From Pohlia nutans (lineage: Eukaryota; Streptophyta; Bryopsida; Bryales; Mniaceae), in the NCBI GenBank assembly GCA_022496805.1, contig CM040106.1, positions 4,898,001 to 4,962,000 on the forward strand: 64,000 nucleotides of DNA, written 5' to 3'. The position numbers and the translations under genes were made by a program. The notes under the pieces were generated by a model. It saw nothing but the letters and a program-made list of their open reading frames with translations. It ran no database searches and had not been told where the DNA came from. Positions 1 through 11,727 of this stretch are shown here, in pieces (position 1 is the stretch's first letter; every line of letters starts with the position of its first letter).

Positions 1-690
1 TTTCTAAAGATTTCATTAAATTTTAAAATAGAATGGATGGGGAGATTTTGTGTTCTAAATGCCTAATTAGAACTGCATAAACACTCAAATATAATGAATG
101 TGGAGGTTTAGTGTTAATTTGTCAAAAGTGGAATGGGTAAATATGAAATTATTCTGGATTGGGCCCTTTAGGATTATTAACGCTAATGTGCAATGGATTG
201 TAAATATCAATACAGATTCTAGATATGAAATTGTGGTGTCAAATTAATAACTATTATAATGTTAAATGTCAAATCAAAAGTTAAAGAATAGATTGGGGAA
301 TATTTTTCTAGGACGGGGTAAATCTGTGGGGCAACAATGGCACTAGCCATTCCACATGGTCCATCATGTTGGTGAATCTGAACATTCCACCATGGTTGGC
401 GATTAAGGCAAGCCACATAATATTGACTGCCATTATACTAGGTACTAAATTTCATCCTGCAACCATTGTCATTTTTTACCTACAAGAGCCTTTTTGGTTA
501 TTCATGCAGTCATTGTCATTTTTAACTGGCAAGACCCTTTATGTTTAGAGATGTCTAATTGGGAGTGAGGACAGGCCTATGTAATTAAGGTGTGGTGAAC
601 TTCACTGGCCCTTTATTTATGATGAAGTACTTCTAATCGAGGCATGTGCTCTCTGTCCAATGAAGGGAAGAAAAAAGTGAAGGACTTTAA
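1..690. other. AT-rich sequence, no gene seen
   Basis: Open frames here are short, lack family motifs and overlap each other in opposite directions. The last ~90 bases (from about 600) may already belong to the decayed transposase that follows, because the reading just before 718 gives a residue run typical of the Tnp2 region. Confidence 0.6.
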
Positions 691-1180
691 CGTGTACGTC
701 TGGCCACTCATGACGAAATGAAAGATTTATGGGAGCATGGAGCAAGAGTAACAGATATGTCTATTTCAAACGAGGCAAAGCGTTCATATGTAGCAAGAGC
801 GGTGTTGATGTGGACCATGCACGATTGTCCCGGTTACAAATTCGCATCATCCTTGCAAACGCAAGGCTATTATGCGTGCCCCCCATGCGGCCCAGAAGAA
901 GTTCCATCATATGGCACAGTGCATCTCGGGAAGACCATTTCCCATGGTCACTGCAAGTATTTGTCTAGGGGACACAAGTGGCAACATTAGCGGCATAAGA
1001 ACAAATTCAACGGAAGAATGGAACCAAGCCTAGGACCACCAGAGAGGTGGAGTGGCTGGCAATGGCTTGCGCAATGGGAAAAAATTGCAGAAGGGTCACT
1101 ATCTATGGTGGAGAGCGCCATGAAGGGGTGTTCAATTTTTTTTGAGCTGGAGTATTGGGCGGTAAGAAATTAGGAGTGTA
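691..1180 (+). pseudogene. Tnp2-type transposase fragment (CACTA), broken
   Basis: The frame starting at 718 reads MKDLWEHG, then RAVLMWTMHDCPGY, then YYACPPCG. This matches the Tnp2 core (Transposase_21), where plant CACTA proteins have PL-DELK-LW, ALMWT-DFPAYG and CPVC. Just upstream, VYVWPLM is read in another frame, so a frameshift lies near 710. A TAG at 988-990 interrupts the frame, which then continues in phase with NKFNGRMEP and PPERWSG, the usual Tnp2 FNG...PP motif. The protein is only a fragment of the ~700-residue family and cannot be functional. The next part of the transposase resumes near 1,866, after an AT-rich insert. Confidence 0.82.
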
Positions 1181-1865
1181 AAAAAAATAATAAAATAAAA
1201 TAACATAAAACAACAATTCATACATCTCATTACACATTAGAAATGCACGAGTAAGATTTTTTATGACATTTTCTAGGAGGTGATTGTTGTTCAATTCAAG
1301 GGTTGATTTTAAATCTGATGTTTATATTGGAATAAAAAATAAAAAAATAAAAAAAACTCTCATGGGTCTCGAATTTCACTCCCCTTTAACGAACCTTCAA
1401 AATTCCTAATTTTGAATATATTATTAATATAGCAAGCAAAATGGTTATTTATAATTCCCATTCCTGTGTTACAAAACAGAGGACATTGACATCTACAAAC
1501 TTGGAGTATTAGATTTTAAAAATCTCGCAGAATTATATCATCTGGTTCACCAAAGCCATGTGCACATGTTTTTTAATTTTATACGTTTTGGCAAATACTT
1601 TCCATCATTTTTATGAATTTCTTGATGTTTTTTCCTTAGAATTATGTATTTAGTGATGATTATATTAAAAGAAACGAAAAAATATTGGAACTTATAGAAT
1701 CATGCAATGTAATACATGTACAAGATTAAAATATGTATTTAATAACTTCATCCGAATTGTGTATAAAAGTGTAGTTTGACTGTACTACTTCGGATTGGGA
1801 TAAAAAATCCTATGGATATTTTCGCCACAACAATGATAATTTTCTAATATTACATTTTTTAATTG
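1181..1865. other. AT-rich insert inside the dead transposase
   Basis: This segment separates two parts of one transposase reading and has no coding homology. It is A+T rich with short poly-A runs near 1,180-1,200 and 1,330-1,360. I found no clear terminal repeats or target duplication, so it could be a decayed insertion or an old intron. Confidence 0.5.
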
Positions 1866-3050
1866 TGCGCAAGAGCACCTCATACCTCATCTCTTAGATC
1901 CAATGCACATTGAGAAGAATGTGTGGTCCGGTTTTGTTCAAAACTATTACTAATGCAAAGGGCACAAAAGGAAATTCAATGGAGCAAAGGCTGGAGATGG
2001 CGGCCATGGGCATCATGCCCCATCTGCATGCACATCGCTCAGGTGTGGATGCAAAGGGCAATGATGTTTACACCTCCGCAGCCGCTCCGTGGGTGTTATC
2101 TAAAGTGCACTTTGAGGAGGTAATTGATATTTTGAAAAGTATTAAAACACCTCGTAGGTATGGGTCTTCATTCCTGTGTAAGTTCCCTGAGGATAAAATA
2201 TTTGGAATGAAGACACATGATTACCACAATTTGTTGCACGGTTTATTGCCTATAGCAATTAGGGGATTTTTGACACCAGAGATTAGAGAAATCATATTCC
2301 GACTTGGGGCATTTTTCCGGTGGTTGAGTTCCAAAGAGATAGTACAAGCAATAGTGCCTAGCATGGTAGATGAAGCAGCAGAGCTAGTATGTCTGATGGA
2401 GCAACATTTACCACCGAGTTTTTTTTGACATTCAACCACATCTTATTGTGCATCTACCCAGAGAGGTGGAATTAGCGGGTCCCATCCATTATTGGTGGAT
2501 GTACTATTAAGAGCCTTACATGAAGGTCATGAAAGGGTGGGTGAGACAAATGGCACGCCAGAGAGATCCATAGCTGAAGGACATGTCCTTTTTGAAGGAA
2601 TGCACTACCTTACAGAGTACACCACCCGATTATCTCCGGAGTCCCCACAACTATGGCGTTTAGGAGATGATCCCAAACTCACAGGGTCGTTATTGCCGAA
2701 ATCCTATAAAGTACGAAGGTTGAACCGAGACCCTCTTGGGCGGGTTTTTCTACACCAAGTCTTCAATTTCGTTCTTAGAAATAACCCAGCAATGGCGCAC
2801 AGGAGAGCTACATACGACGGCTAAGATTCAAAGAATCTTCCGGATTTTAAGGATTGGGTATTGTCTCAAATCTAAGCACTCATAGGGAGGGGAATTAACA
2901 TATCTGACCAAAAATATCATCTCGCAATAGGGTCTCAACAGAAGGTGCGTTTTTTCACTTATATGTGGGTTGAGGGTAAATTTTTCCGCATACAAGCGCG
3001 GGAAACAGTGAGCAACAAGACACAAGTAAGACTCTGGTAAGTTTAAAAAA
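1866..3050 (+). pseudogene. Tnp2 C-terminus plus DUF4218 remnant (CACTA)
   Basis: Near 1,890-1,912 one frame reads LLDPMHIEKNV, the conserved DVMHIEKNV motif of Tnp2. The frame from 1,910 to 2,428 continues with the segment before DUF4218 and then KTHDYHNLLHGLLPIAIRG, which matches the K-HD-H-L-Q-LLP-ALRG hallmark of that region. After a frameshift at the T-run near 2,425 another frame reads HLPREVELAGPIHYWWMY and YMKVMKGWVRQMAR, the DUF4218 core, with a stop at about 2,507. A third frame from about 2,560 gives SIAEGHVLFEG and LTEYTTR. At least two frameshifts and one stop are present. Weak coding similarity fades out near 3,050. Confidence 0.85.
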
Positions 3051-4200
3051 ACTTATGTCTACATTTCTAAATTTTTTTTTCTTAATTGTTCTTTGAGCAA
3101 AAAGCACTCTTTGAAGTAGTATAATCTAGCGGTCCCACCTACATTCTATCATAGTTTGTACGGTGATTGAGTAGATGTAAACGACTAGCGTTTTAATTAG
3201 CCTTGTTGTATCTGCTATCGCGTGGATTGGAATGAGAATAGCATACTACAGGCCAGTATGACAACTATGCAGCCTCGATTTCAATAAATAAAGCCTACGG
3301 CAGTGTAGTACAACAGCTAGGCTAGAACTGGATGGAGCTTACCTTAACTTGCCCAGATTCCTGCATTCACATAATTTTATTATACATAGTTAAAGTATAC
3401 AATGTGATTGATTATAAAATATTTTTATCCGCAATTTTGATAAGACCAATACACTAAATAGGTAGATTGGTGTTAGATACACTAATTTACATAAACATGT
3501 TGTAAGTTTTTACTATTGACCAATTCTTTTACTCTCTATATTGGTCAAGATGGGGATATTTCAATAGTTTTGGAATCAATGTCTTTGGTAATTTCTTTTG
3601 TCGAGAGTAACAATCTATAATATTTTCAAATCTTATAATTATCTAACACTAATATACCTATTTAGTGTACTACTAAAATTGACGAAATTGGATTAGAATG
3701 TTGATAACGACACTTAATTTAACCCAAATCTGTAAACGTACTCACATGTGTGATTGGAGTCCAATCACTGGATTCTGCGCGAGTGAAATATCATACCATA
3801 ACAAAGAACATCTCCGGAATGTACACAGGTACAGCACAATGAGAACTTGAAACTGAAACCAAATAAAACCTTGGGGGAAATTATTATAATTATTCAAAAA
3901 GTGTATCATAAGAATAAAGTCAGAAAGCTTCTTCTGAATAGTGTTTGGAACAACAACATCTAAAATAAAAGGTAAGTATGAAAAAAAAAAAAATTAAAAT
4001 ATACCCTAAAATCATTAAACATATCAAACACTACTTAGTCGGAATTCGATAATATGTCTCTAACATTGGCTTTCGTGGCATTTTATAGGAATTAGTGCAC
4101 ATTTCCATGACAATACTTCTGACGGTGACGAAAATACAGCGACACAATATTTTGGGCGTATAGAAAATACAGTTCAAGTCCATTCCACCTCTTTCCAGAT
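3051..4200. other. AT-rich spacer between CACTA coding blocks
   Basis: There is no gene here. It contains the 216-bp inverted-repeat element at 3,452-3,667, listed separately, and otherwise A+T-rich sequence between two blocks of one dead transposon. It may be an intron of the original transposon gene, an insertion, or both. Confidence 0.5.
3452..3667. mobile_element. 216-bp inverted-repeat MITE (CACTAAATAGG ends)
   Basis: The left end CACTAAATAGGTAGATTGG and the right end ...CCTATTTAGTG are inverted repeats over about 28 bases with two mismatches. Both ends are flanked directly by TA (3,450-3,451 and 3,668-3,669). A TA duplication suggests a Tc1/mariner-type miniature element, while the CACTA/TAGTG ends suggest a CACTA miniature. 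A 3-bp duplication is not evident, so the superfamily is open. It has no coding capacity. Confidence 0.72.
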
Positions 4201-4803
4201 AACCCTCTTGAAAGGAAAGTGGTTTGATAGCTAGTCAACCCGCAGGTCATTTAGTACAGGATGAATGTGGTTTCCTACATGTGAAGACCAGAACTACCCT
4301 TCCTTCACACTTACCAACACATGAACCATTCATGTACCCAGAGGATTGCGAGCAAGGTTTTTTTATTGAAGATAGAATCAACAAGGATTGGAATCTAATT
4401 AAAGAAATGGAGCCAAGATCAACCCATGTTGTTAAAGGACTCCCAGCTGCAGGTGGTAGTAGAGATGGTGAAATTGGCAGTGAAGAAGACCAGGGTCTAC
4501 AACCAAGAGATGTAACTGGCGTATCCAACAACGACCAAGGGATTGAGCATGTCAGTGAAGATTCTGTGAACGAGGAACCAAAGTCAAATGAAGAAGTCAA
4601 TGATGACGATTAGGAATCGGAGTCAGAGGAAGAGGAATATGAATACAAATTGGATGTCAATGTTTTAGCATCGCAGGAGCCACAAAAAATAGACACACTG
4701 ACGCATAGATCTGTTATTCGTAGATATATTGGAGAACAATTAATTTCAGAGGAGACGATATCAGATACCACATCTGACAGTGGGAATGAGGAATATATAA
4801 GGT
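4201..4803 (+). pseudogene. DUF4216-like CACTA protein fragment with acidic tail
   Basis: The frame 4,224-4,613 reads HLVQDECGFLHVK, EPFMYPEDCEQGFFIED and NKDWNLIKEMEPRS. This resembles the C-terminal DUF4216 region of plant CACTA-encoded proteins, where F-Y-EQ-FYV-D and W-VV--PR are conserved. An acidic tail rich in E, D, S and N follows. After a TAG at 4,611-4,613 the same frame continues acidic (ESESEEEEYEYKLDV) to about 4,803. This looks like the 3' end of the coding region of the dead element that starts near 691. Function cannot be retained because the upstream parts are broken. Confidence 0.7.
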
Positions 4804-5205
4804 AGTCTGTTGGTGATTAGCTTCACTTTTACTCCAATTAGATGGAAGAGTTTTTACCAATTAGATAGAAAAAAAGTACAATGTTTGGATTTTAAGTGTT
4901 GGGATAGTCAACTCAAGATCTATTTGATTTCACACTCACAGAATTTATTGGAAGTAGCTGGATATTATTTGTCAATACTTTCTTCGTAATTGTGAATTTG
5001 CCAATAAACCACTGAACATGCCAGCCTATTGAACAGAGGTAGAGCCTATAAATAACATATTACCAGGGTCCAAAGGTAAATGAATTACACACTTCAGTTG
5101 CCATATGAGCATAGAATTTAAAAATGAAAGCACATTTATTGCCACTTTAAGGCTGAGGCACCCTAAACCGACCATAAACAGAAACACCACCACCCTATGT
5201 TACGG

Positions 5206-5850
5206 ACATAGAACCTTGAGATGGCTATTGCAAAGACTAGGCCTTAAAACTAGAGATATAATTATTGTGTCCAAAACTAGTTAGTGATGGGTATTGCCTT
5301 AGTGATGGATATTGCCACGGTGATATAATTATTGTGTCCAAAACTAGTTTGTGATGAGTATTGCTACAGTGATATAATTATTGTGTTCAAAACTAGTTCG
5401 TGATGGGTATTGCCACCGATATAAAACCTTCTAAAATACTTCTAGAAGTTCTATAGGTCCTTAGACTTTTAGGATCTTCTAGATACTTCCTAGGGACTCT
5501 CATAGTCTCTAGGAAGCCCCTTCAGAAGCTTCCTTAGTACTAGTATATCTAGGGGACGAGATGAGGGACTCCTCACTCTCGTCAACACAAGTTAGGAGCA
5601 ACCTTGAGTATTGCCTTGTCTTGAATCTTATTCAACTATCGATTTAATTCAATATACTTTCTTGAGAATCACTCTTGTGTACTATTGCACTTCTTGTTCT
5701 TGGGTCTTTGTTCATGCTCTTGTTCTTGTTCTCTTGTTCTTCTTCTTGAGTTCTTGTGTCCCTGATACCCTAGGTTATTGCAAAAGTTTTAGGTTTTTGA
5801 AGAGGAAATTTACCCCATTTATTTTTTACTGCATGTAAAGGTTTTAGGTA
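5206..5850 (+). mobile_element. Possible LTR of a retrotransposon
   Basis: The block from TGTTACGGACATAGAACC to the T-rich end near 5,836 (TTACTGCA) has the look of a plant Copia-type LTR: it starts with TG, ends with CA, has an internal tandem repeat, a purine-rich AGGGGACGAGATGAGGGAC segment, then a CT-rich leader-like stretch. No second LTR, primer-binding site or polyprotein was found, so this is at most a solo LTR. I could not confirm a 5-bp target duplication. Confidence 0.3.
5254..5426 (+). repeat. Tandem repeat of ~50-66 bp, three copies
   Basis: Three imperfect direct copies each begin with GATATAATTATTGTGT, followed by CCAAAACTAGTT and GTGATGGGTATTGCC. They start near 5,254, 5,320 and 5,370. 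The unit length varies because the GTGATGG-ATTGCC half is duplicated in the first copy. Confidence 0.75.
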
Positions 5851-6270
5851 AACCTTCGGCTTTCAATTTTGAAATTTGTATCATTTTGTTTAACCAAGGT
5901 AATAGAGATAAGGATTTAAAAAATGTTTAAACATCTCAAAAATGAAGAATACATCATTACAAATTCATCCCATCTAATTTTGATATGAAAGTTTATGTCA
6001 TACCTTGTAATGAAATTTAGAAGGCATTTTTGACATTTAAAATCCTGAGGGGTATGGAACGAACCATAGATGTGTTATAATATGTGCCTTCTATACGTTC
6101 GTTGAACTTCCCTCTATGCAGGAAAGTGTAGTACAGCATATGAACTATTTATTCTTTATGCACGGCCGAAATTCAAGAAGTAACTGTAGATGATATTTTT
6201 ACAATTCTAGTAACCATTCAATGACATCACTTGAGTTAGCTATGGCAACACCACCTTTTATTAATTGTTT
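5851..6270. other. No gene or repeat recognised
   Basis: A+T-rich DNA with no sustained open frame and no clear repeat structure. It lies between the candidate LTR and the tandem array. Confidence 0.5.
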
Positions 6271-7700
6271 TATAGGAACCCGGTATTCCATATTTTTTTA
6301 GGAAACATTGGGGAATCTGTGTTTATTGAATAGAAATTGCAAATACTGTAAAATGCAACCATGAGTCCCGGAATTTGTTTTAGGATAATATTTTGGCAAA
6401 GGTTCGGGCCGAACATCATTGGAAAAAACCTCAAAATCTTACTATATTCATGAAATACAATTTGCCACGTGTTATTGGAATGTTGCCGACTCTACATTAT
6501 TTGACTAGGAAATGCAATTTTTGGAAATTGTACCCGTGAGTCAGAAAACTCATTTGAGAATTCATTTTCACGGTTCGTTGTTTCAAAGCATTGGGAACAA
6601 CCGCAAAACACGGCTATATTTATGAAATACAATTTGCCACGTGTTATTGGAATGTTGCCTACTCTATGTTTTTTTGACTAACATTGCGGAATAAGTGGAA
6701 AATGCATCCAAAAGTCCTGGGACTCCATTTCATTTATTTTTTTGCACAGATGGGTGCCTAACATCATTGGGATCACGCTCAAAATTGATTTATATTTTTT
6801 AAAAATATTTTTCCATATGTTATACGGATTTTGATAACTCTATGCTATTTGACTAGGATTTGCAATATGTAGAAAATGAAGCCATGAGTCTCGGGACTCC
6901 ATTTTGGAATTCACTTGCACAAATGGGTGCCTGACATCATTAGGAACATCCTCAATTTTTTTTGATATTTAAGAAAAATAATTTTCCATATGTTATTGGG
7001 ATTTTGCTAACTCTATGTTCTTTGACTTTGGTGCAAAATGCAACCATGAGACCCGGGACTGCATTTTGGATTTTTTTTTGCACAGATGGATGACTTACAA
7101 CATTGGAAACACCCTCAAATTTTGTTTTTATGTATGAAAAATACTTTTCCATATATTATTGGGATGTTGGTAACTCTATGTTTTTTGACTAGGATTTGCA
7201 AAATGTGGAAAATAGAGCCATGAGTCCCAGGACTCCAGGATGTGGAATTTTTTGCATAGATGGGTGCCTAACATCATTAGGAATACCATTTGCAATTATT
7301 GGAAAATTCAACCATAAGTCCGAAAACTCCATTTTGGAAATTTATTATCAGATTTGGGTGCATAACATCTTTATGACCACCCTCCTCTTTGTTTTTTTGT
7401 TTTTTTATTTTTTATTTTTTATGAAAATTATTTTCCATATGTTATTGAGAGTTGCAAACTCCATGCTTTTTGACTAGGAATTGCAAGTAGCAATCATTGT
7501 AGCCATGAGTGCAGGGATGAAGATTAGGAAGTAGTTTTCATGGTTGGGTGCGCAACATCTATGGGAAAACCCTCAAGTTTTTTTTTTTTAAAAATACAAT
7601 ACCCCATATGTTATTGGGATGTTGCTAACTTATACATTTTTTATTAGGAATTGCAATTACGGGAAAATGCAGCCATCAGGCCTAAGTGTTTTGTTTGGAG
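6270..7700 (+). repeat. Tandem array, ~172-bp unit, about eight degenerate copies
   Basis: A phrase like GTTATTGGAATGTTGCC, then ACTCTA and TTTGACTAGGA, recurs near 6,470, 6,647, 6,816, 6,993, 7,156, 7,440 and 7,610. Each copy also carries ATGAGTCC-GGACTCCATTT and CATCATTGG. Spacing is mostly 165-180 bp; the longer gap at 7,156-7,440 contains one rearranged copy. This looks like a small satellite-like array or the internal repeat of a transposon. Confidence 0.8.
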
Positions 7701-8180
7701 TATTTTTTTTGCATAGTCCATTTAAGAATCTATTATATATATTGTGAAACTAAAAGCACATATAACAAGTTAGAAATCAACACACTTGCACCAAACGAGG
7801 ACGTGTCGTTACAACTGCCCAAAACAAAGTTACAACGCTGGCCCTACCATGGTGAATAAAGCCGACCCTACCGTGCCAAAGCACAGTAATTCCCCAATTT
7901 AAGAACTGTTGTAGACCTTGAACCTTCAACTGTAGCAGCATGGGAACTCTGGAAACGGTGGCAGCCCATGAGAACTCGCAAACGTTGCTCGAAAAGTGTG
8001 AAGCCCGCCCCAGCCCCCGCGACAGCACCGTTTGTTCAATCCAGCGGGGCTCTTGTCCGAACGTTGCTTGAAAACGTTGTTGTACCCCCTTGATTCTAGT
8101 AGTGTTTTGATACCGCCAAAGGAGAGGCTTTATGCAGTTGGTAAGCTCCTAAACCCTAACCCGTAAACCCTAATTCTCTG
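7701..8180. other. Unassigned spacer
   Basis: No convincing gene. The segment from 7,790 to 8,040 is higher in G+C than its surroundings and may be the 5' part of the transposon-like unit that follows, but I see no terminal repeat. Confidence 0.4.
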
Positions 8181-9660
8181 TCATGTCTTTTGTACCGCAT
8201 TTCACATCAAAACTGTAAAAGTGCATTGTTTCCCCTATACTTGGACCTTACAAAGGACGAGTTGGCTGAAATGTCGTCGTGCAACTTGGCCGAAAGTATC
8301 CACAACAAATGGAAACAACAATCCCGTGATCGAGGATCAGACCTATATGTCGCAATAGTTGATGACTTCGTCCGCTCCTTCATGCAGAGCGTCGTGTACT
8401 ACCAATACCTCAAGGGAGATAGAACAAGAACAGGCCCTACTAAAGAAGAACTGAAGCTTGAAATCGCACAAAAGTCTACAGAGCGCACGGGGAACTCAAA
8501 ATTCCTACACTAAGCATTAGTGAAGATGTTGGGTGCTGAGGAGTTTTGCACTCGAATGCCTCAACTTGAAGGAAAGGAAGTCTACCTCTCGTTGAAGCGG
8601 AAAGCAGACGTTCCCATTGGCTCGGAATTTGACTTGCACAAACTTGATATGATCAGCATCTCGCGTCCTCAAATCCAGACAAGGTTTGCAAACAACAACG
8701 CCCTAAACCTTCCACCCTCTCCAATGGGGCTAGAGGACTCTTCCCAAGCATAAGAGAAGTTGGATGTGCAAGTGCAATTACCAGCCCACACCCCTGCAGC
8801 AGCCCTAAACCAAGTTACTTCCATGCAAGAAACGATTTGTGATGAGAGTCAATGGCTCATTGCTAGGCTTCCAAAATCATCTGCAAAGGCATTTTCGCGC
8901 AACAGGCTATCACTAAGAAGAAGTGCATTGCTCGAATCATATAGGACGAAAAGTCTACTGCTGCTCCTACGTACACAAGCTTGATGGACAATTACAAGAA
9001 AAACCGCATGGACCGCATGCAATTTTTCTTCTGCAACGACGACATTGAGAGGTGTCTCAAAGGAACTTGTAGAAAGTAGGTTATGTCCCGCCTGGAGATC
9101 CTTGAGAATTGGCCCGTCAATAATGGCACTTATCTTATAAGCAAAGAGGTACTTGCCCAAGAGAATGCAAGTTTTTGACTTCCACAGCGGGAGGTCATAT
9201 TGCCGCGAAGGCTCTTCCAAGACCACCCTCTCCCCATTGACTTGTCAACCTATGCAACTCCAGCATTCCCTGATGACGTTCCTAAGCGGCAGCACAGCAA
9301 AAATGTCCGCGGCAACAAAAAGAGCTCATTCGTCAAGCAAGCCAACAACCATGCCAGTGCTAGAGCAGTCAAAGGTTGTATGAGGAAGGTGGACATGGTT
9401 CCAGTCCCTGCCCTGAGTTGGATCGTCACATTGGATTCCGGCACGGCTCCCACGATTCAGCAATACCATCTTACAATTTCCCAATTCCTAGACTGCTCTA
9501 TCTGGCCTTGAAATAGCACATTGCAAGGATATCACACAAGTTCAGATTGCAGTGTCATGCAGTACAAGCATGTCATATAAACAAGTGTAAGATGTTGATT
9601 GCGAAGGGCGGTAAGGCTACAGCTGCTCCAACCTACCGAGGCACGAGGACGGAGTAGAAA
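8181..9660 (+). pseudogene. Unidentified transposon-like protein, broken (copy 1)
   Basis: One frame runs from 8,190 through TAA stops at 8,511-8,513 and 8,751-8,753 and remains coding-like to about 8,980. Segments include LTKDELAEMSSCNLAESIHNK, VDDFVRSFMQSVVYYQYLKG and QLEGKEVYLSLKRKADVPIG. Part of 9,200-9,340 (DDVPKRQHSKNVRGNKKSS) is coding-like in another frame. I do not recognise a catalytic domain. The composition, the multiple stops and a related sequence at 36,400-37,410 suggest a dead multicopy element rather than a host gene. Homologous parts in the second copy cover only the C-terminal half (see 9,900-10,395). Confidence 0.5.
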
Positions 9661-9899
9661 GGGACTAAACATCAAACAATTGATTTTTGGTTTTGTACTG
9701 ACTAAATCGCAGGATTTGTCATAGGACCGTAGCGCTTCTTTGTCATAGACCGCTCAGAAATCCCAAACGTTTGGCCCGTCCTCTCGGGTACGGACCTTAC
9801 GCGTTCGGAGATCCTAGAGCTCCAGGAGGCTGGGTTTTGTCTTGAGTCCACTATAGTCCTTTCACCTTAACACCTCTTTACAACGTCGAAGATGTTTGA

Positions 9900-10395
9900 G
9901 CCGATGCTGTAGATTTACCCAAGGCCATTGCATGCTGACAAGATCCTATCCTCCCGAAACGGCAAAAATGTGCAACGAAACACCAAGGCTCCCACGGAAG
10001 CTCGCCGCAATCAACGGGAGAGCGCAAGAAACGTGAAGGCGAATAATCTCCTCGTCAACCTCCTCTCCTACCCCGACCTTGGTGCCATCATCGTGCTTTC
10101 GTCCGCGGTGAAGCCCGACAAAAATTTGTACAATATCACATAGTGTAAATTTCCGTCATGTAGCCCACATTATGCTAGAATGAACTCTGCAGATATTGGG
10201 AGGCGTGGCCACTACGTAAACTGCAAACACCTTTACTATATCTTTCGTTTCTTTTGCAAGCTGGACTATAAAGTTGACATGTACATCCATGCTCTTACTC
10301 TCAGCTTGGATGAGGTTTAAAAAAATCTTGTGGCGGCCAGGATCATCAAGACCGAGGATTGAAGAATGAGTCACAATTGGTGTTTAGACGGGGAA
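9900..10395 (+). pseudogene. C-terminal half of the unidentified transposon-like protein (copy 1)
   Basis: The reading RRGHYVNCKHLYYIFRFFCK, then YKVDMYIHALTLSLDEV and ARIIKTED around 10,195-10,365, has a conserved-looking histidine/cysteine cluster (GHYVNCKH). The nucleotide sequence 9,980-10,365 aligns along its length with 37,020-37,410 on the same strand. Stops (for example TAA near 10,320) interrupt it. The H/C cluster could be a metal-binding module such as a SWIM-like finger, but I cannot assign a family. Confidence 0.5.
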
Positions 10396-11164
10396 ACTAG
10401 AATTAGAAGCAATAGCTTCCTATTTTGAATGGTTGAAGCCCTATTTTGAATTGGTTGAAGTACTAGCTTGCCCAATAAGTTTGACTACTATAACTATGTA
10501 TTAGACAAAAAGCAAAAAAAAAATTACATAATTATACGTCTAGCTATTCACTTTCCATTTGTTATCTCTTATCAAGAGGTTTCCCTGATGGGGTAAAATT
10601 TCATTCCATGTACCCTATAATTATTCAATTTTTGCAGGTTGACTAAAAACATTGTATCATACTAAGCACTAACCCACGGTTATAGGTCTAGAGGTCATAG
10701 GGTACCATATTTTACTATAAATAGTAAATAATCTAAAAACAGATTTTTTTTTCTAAGATTAGTGTCATTCTTGAAATTCAGATGAATCTTAGGCTCTAGG
10801 CTCTCCAAATCCCCGCTCTCCGCTCTCGGGCTCTTCACTCTAGGCTCGCACGCTAGTGTCGTTGCATCGAGTGAGACATTCGTTCTAATTTGTTCTCATC
10901 TTTGTCGCCCGCAATGTTTTGGCGGATGTCGGTAGAGACATCTAGCGTAACGTATACAGAAGCATCCTAGATGTTTCACATGGATACATCTAGCTATGTT
11001 CAGAGAAACGTCTAACCATTCCTAGGGACGTTCTGTATGACATCCCGAAATGTAATGTATGTGCTTTTGGCATGTCATCCCGGACGTTGGCAATGTCCTC
11101 GAGTGTGTCAAAGTGGACGTCTCAGCAAACATGCATTGTTGCTTTGTGGATGTTCATTAAGATG
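10396..11164. other. Spacer with a repeat shared with 38,280-38,450
   Basis: The stretch 10,680-10,830 (GGTCATAGG, then AATCTTAGGCTCTAGGCTCT and AAATCCCCGCTCT) matches 38,295-38,445 in the same orientation. Both follow a copy of the unidentified transposon-like protein, so this is probably its 3' flank. The 10,900-11,160 part contains several GGATGT and GACATC words and no gene. Confidence 0.5.
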
Positions 11165-11727
11165 AACTTTGGGACATTAAAAATCTTCTTTAAAATACCC
11201 TTAAGATCTAATTTCCCAAAAAAAAAATTAGATCTTCATAAGTAGAATGTAGAAGCAATGAACAATAAAATTTCAATGCAATTACATTTAATATTTTTAG
11301 GATTCAAAATTTGGCATTATTGGTTATCATTGTACTTTTCATCATAGGAGCAAAAACAGATTGTAGAGATGAGGACAGCATTACTTTTTCAATAGTAAAA
11401 TCTGTAACACGAGACAATGTAGAGTGTTGTTTTTTTTTTAACTTTCCCTATGCGGAGTTTAACTTAGTTTGGCACAGTTCAAATTGGGTTTGAAAGCATA
11501 CTTGATTTCCTATTAGAAAATAATTATAACTTAATAATATTCTTAATTTTGTAGTCTCGAGGAGCTCATAAATGGGGGCATCAACCAAAACATGATCTCT
11601 CAAAGCATTGCGAGTTATATTGAGTTTAAAATAAGACTTTCTTTGAACTCAGTTTGAGCTACTTTTCATAAAATAGAATTGCAAGAGCTTTTAATTGCTT
11701 GCTACAACATTCAAACCATTGAATTTC

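Larger units (their letters stand above)
691..4803 (+). mobile_element. Decayed CACTA (En/Spm) DNA transposon
   Basis: Three blocks in the same orientation and in the order expected of a CACTA transposon carry homology to Tnp2 (about 691-1,180), Tnp2 C-terminus plus DUF4218 (about 1,866-3,050) and DUF4216 with an acidic tail (about 4,200-4,800). They are separated by AT-rich inserts without coding character. Frameshifts and stops in every block show that the element is dead. I could not find its CACTA/TAGTG termini, so the outer limits are those of recognisable coding sequence only. The family assignment follows from the known domain order of plant CACTA elements. Confidence 0.8.
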
